The notes under the pieces were generated by a model. It saw only the letters and a program-made list of their open reading frames with translations. It was not told the DNA's origin and did no database searches. A program made the translations under genes and the position numbers. Of a stretch of DNA of 64,000 nt, positions 60,847-64,000 are shown piece after piece (the first letter of the stretch is position 1; every line of letters starts with the position of its first letter). Source of the stretch: Triplophysa rosa (lineage: Eukaryota > Chordata > Actinopteri > Cypriniformes > Nemacheilidae); assembly GCF_024868665.1 (NCBI RefSeq), contig NC_079891.1, positions 22,978,103 through 23,042,102 on the forward strand. The letters are read 5' to 3'.

Positions 60847-62800
60847 ATTTCAACATCAGGATCTGTTAAAATTATGTCTAGACACTTTACTTTGATGTTC
60901 CAAGACGCATGAGAAAACCTCTAAATTTTGTTCGATTTGCATTTGATTCTCTCTGCAATACCTGCTGGAGTTCCTTAGGGGGCGCCACCATAATCAGCAC
61001 CGTTGTTTTCTTTGTGGATGCTGTGCCTTTGCTTCCGTCTTGACCGGCTGAATCTACTTGTATAGCTTGTTCCTTCTGTCCTTCCTTTATTGCGGTACCT
61101 TCTACACGTTGTTCCTGAAGTTCATCTGGCGGCATAGTGGTACCACGCTCACACGTTGTGACTCCCAGAATCCACTGGGACAGTGAGAACCACATTTTCG
61201 TCAGCAACTCCATCAAGACGCTTCAAGGCTATTTGCGCTTGTAAATTTACGAGTTTGTGTCTTTGATCATTGCAACTTCTAGCTTTGGTGTGCAAGTGTC
61301 TGTATTATGCTGATCTTCGTAAGAACTAAAATTCATAAAAATGATAAGAATGTTTCTGTGTGTGCAAGAGAGAAACTGCTTAGGCCTGGATTCCTGGGAC
61401 GATGAGGGCAGATGAGGACACAAGCACACAGTTTCCTCAGCTCTCAGGCATATCCGACACTGTTCCCACAGTAACCGGTGATCACGTGAAAACTTTGAAG
61501 CGCCATCAGAAAAAGAGTCTCAGTAAACCTGCTCTCAAGAGTTTCAAAGCCATCCTCTACCAACTTCAAACCACAATGAGAGTGAAAATAAAAAAAACAT
61601 GCAGCAGTCACTCTTCAGAACGAAGTCATTCACTTTTTAAGTAGCTACACAGAAGCTCAAAATCAAGACAAAAAGCCAACTTAACTACTGAATTCCAGAA
61701 TCCTTAGAATTAATCAGGGATGTTTAAATGTTCCTGGTTGTTGGTGCCTACAAGCTGCTGCAGGTTAGCTACATCCATAGCCGGGAAAAAGTGATGCACA
61801 GAAAAAAGCTGCAACCTCACTGCAGCTGTGCCTCGGCCAATCAGAACGTTCCACACTGGTTGCCCCTGCTTTCAGAAAATACAGGTGGCCAATCAGAGGA
61901 TGAAATACAGCCATTCGATGGAGTGATCTCTAACCCACCCAGCAATGAGGAAATTCTGCTGACTGATTATTTCTGTGTTTTTTATAGGACGTTCTGTCAT
62001 CATCAGGATCTCCCAGGTAATGTCTCAAGGGTGTTTCCATGCATTTAATTCCATTTATAACAGTTTGTACAAATCATCCATAATATTCATCCTCCCTGTC
62101 AGTTTCTAGAATCTAGAAGATTTCTTTCAGGGCTTGACATTAAGCATTGTCATTCACTTGCCAGAGTACAAATATTACTTGTGTCAATATAATTGTTTCG
62201 GATCCTGATTGGTCAAGTTTGCTTATAAGCGTTTTACCTAGTGTCGGTAGATAACTTAAAATGACATTAATGTTACATACATATGGATAAATTAGGGCCA
62301 TATAATTTTTAGTTTACTTAAATTTGTTTTATTTTTCTAAGTTACTAAAGTGTTTTTGAACCTTACTATAGTATACTACAGTGTTTACTACATTTTATAA
62401 ATTTACTACAAGGGTACTACAATTTCCTTTAGCAAATACTACAGTAAACTGCAGTATTTTTTCAGTGTTTTGATGATAGCTTCACTCAACAGTAAAAAGC
62501 TCGTAAAATAAACTCTTGTAGCAATTCTGGAGATGAAGTTCATGTGTTTATATCCTCAGAGTTTAGACACAGACAAACCACGACCATCACTCGTTTAGTA
62601 TGTTAAACTGTGCACCTCATTCACTCAGACACATAGAACAGCTAACGTTAACGTTAGATGGCGTATTTAATGTAAATAACAGGATTCCGCGTCCGGAATT
62701 CTAAGATTCTCCAGTCTCCGAAATTTGAGGTTAATTTGAGGAATTACTCCTATTTCATCCATATAAGAGAATATAAAAAATTGCCCAAACACAGCAATGC
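60847..62800. other. Region with unrecognised ORFs
   Basis: The minus frame 61216-60887 encodes 109 residues ending KTTVLIMVAPPKELQQVLQRESNANRTKFRGFLMRLGTSK, and plus frames 61402-61644 and 61728-62048 encode 80 and 106 residues. None matches a family I know. Codon content and length allow a small gene or decayed element, but there is no clear splice pattern or start context. From 62050 to 62800 nothing is visible apart from AT-rich sequence. Confidence 0.3.
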
Positions 62801-62889
62801 TTTCCCTGTTCTCCAGGGGGCCCTTGTACTCTTGAAAACAAACAGGTCCCCAAATTATTTACCCACTCCTATAAACGTATTTGTGCTTG

Positions 62890-63310
62890 TTGTGTTATGT
62901 GTGGAAGCACATGGTCTTTGCTTTGTTTGCCTTGTGCCATGTGCTCTCCTGTCACAGTCTCAGCCCTGCCCCTCGTTTCCCGTCTATCTTCCCATTAGTG
63001 TTCCCCACACCTGCACATTGTCATTATCCCTCGTTTGTTCCCCTATTTAATGCCCCTGTGTTTGCTGTCCTGTGATGGTTCGTTCTGATATCTCACTGGT
63101 GTTTAGGTCTGTGCATTCTTGTCCTGAACCTGCAAAGTATAGTGAGTTTTATTTTGTTTCTCCTGTTTTTGCCCCCTTGTGGTAAGTTTTTGTTTTAACA
63201 GTTAAGAGTTATTCTGTTGTCAGGTTTTTCCCCATCGTGGGTTTTCTGCTTTGATAAAATCTTGTTTTTTGTTATTTGCTGTCTGCGAGTGGGTTCTTTG
63301 TCAGTTTCAT
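62890..63310 (+). repeat. Possible solo LTR
   Basis: A C/T-rich block starting TGTTATGTGTGGAAGCACAT, with a TATA-like CCCTATTTAATG near 63041-63052, AATAAA-like TGATAAAATC, and an end at GTGGGTTCTTTGTCA. The composition is like gypsy LTRs of cyprinids. No matching target duplication was found, so borders and identity are uncertain. Confidence 0.4.
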
Positions 63311-63657
63311 GAGAAGACACACCCTTTGGTCACTAGATAGGAAACCACTCAATGTAACAGACAGATTCACATAAGCTCTATTTTAAGTATTTTAAAAACC
63401 TTTCCTACATACTCCTAAACTATAGCACACAAGGAAATATTCCATGTATTCAGATGAGAAAGATCAAAGTATCTGTTTTCTACTTTAAGTATCTCCTATT
63501 GCACAGGAGAAAGTAAACAAGTCTGTTTGTTCTTTTCTAATTATCAAAGAATCAAGTGATTACAGAAGAGAAAGAATTCCTAGGAAAGCTGTCCTTTGCA
63601 ACAAGATACTGATAGAATAGAACACTAATACTTTGATCCGCCTTATTGTGAAAATTA

Positions 63658-64000
63658 GGGATGCACCGATACCATTTTTTCAAGACCGAGTACGAGTACC
63701 GATATTTTTTTCTGGTATTCGCCGATACCTATAACCGATGCCTGTATAATGTACAATAATGTTAATAAACCAGTATCTTACAGGTACATTTTCTTTTTTT
63801 CTTTTGTTTTTAGGTGTACTTAAATTCAAGTACTATTTGTTAATCAAGTTCTATTTTTTATGATAAGTAGCACTATTTTACTAGCACATTTACTTCAGTT
63901 TACTAAAGTAAACAATATACTCTGTGGTCAAATTATAAAAAAATTAAGGGGGGTGGTGTGGTCAAATGTGAGTGTATTATAACTTGTTCAAGTCAACCGG
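63658..64000. mobile_element. Start of a hAT-like element, cut by the window end
   Basis: TTAGGGATGCACCGATACCA followed by GACCGAGTACGAGTACCGAT and CCGATACCTATAACCGATGC is the terminus and subterminal pattern of a widespread fish hAT MITE. The other end lies outside the window. Confidence 0.6.

Noticed and set aside
62700..63075. 104-aa Cys/Leu-rich ORF as a gene
   Set aside because: It overlaps the probable solo LTR and has pyrimidine-rich composition rather than a domain.

Overview
This is a gene-rich stretch of a teleost nuclear genome, most likely a cyprinid (carp or minnow relative). The reasons are split vertebrate genes with GT-AG introns, AT-rich introns, many short TTAA-flanked repeats of the type common in zebrafish and carp (Angel-like), and fish-type DIRS, sushi-like Ty3/gypsy, L2 and hAT elements. 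No prokaryotic operon, CRISPR array or phage-like system is present.

Six protein-coding genes were assembled from splice sites. In order: the 3' end of coro1c (+, 54-2439; the 5' part lies outside the window); tmem119 (+, one coding exon, 16002-16871); iscu (-, five exons, 18695-20195, 166 aa); pkn3 (+, 22 coding exons, 21927-35492, about 936 aa); zdhhc12 (-, five exons, 38529-40145, 270 aa); uap1l1 (-, nine exons, 40847-44765, 506 aa); and slc25a25 (-, ten constitutive coding exons, 48769-55536, 469 aa, plus a probable 36-nt alternative exon). With the partial coro1c this makes seven loci. coro1c-tmem119-iscu corresponds to a human 12q24 block, and pkn3-zdhhc12, uap1l1 and slc25a25 to human 9q34 genes, so the window crosses a junction between two ancestral blocks. 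The genes do not form a pathway. They are housekeeping or signalling genes: actin remodelling, a type I membrane protein, Fe-S assembly, a Rho-effector kinase, palmitoylation, nucleotide-sugar synthesis and a Ca2+-regulated ATP carrier.

The gaps are dominated by mobile elements. About 3.95-8.52 kb is a decayed DIRS-like tyrosine-recombinase retroelement on the minus strand with inverted ends and a recognisable internal complementary region; it is invaded by an Angel-like copy and a Harbinger-type MITE. About 8.56-13.82 kb is a small inverted-repeat element split by a complete chromodomain Ty3/gypsy retrotransposon (8732-13788). That element has an uninterrupted 1412-codon ORF, 5-bp target duplications and a self-priming signature like the Tf1/sushi group. 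About 56.4-60.85 kb is a broken L2-type LINE that carries a 914-bp hAT-type insertion. Smaller MITEs and about 14 Angel-like copies lie in introns and spacers. The last 3 kb (60.85-64.0) has no gene I can identify; it holds unrecognised ORFs, a possible solo LTR and the start of another hAT-like element.

Exon boundaries come from reading splice consensus and codon phase by eye; individual edges may be off by 1-2 bases. Orthology is by recalled family similarity, not a search.
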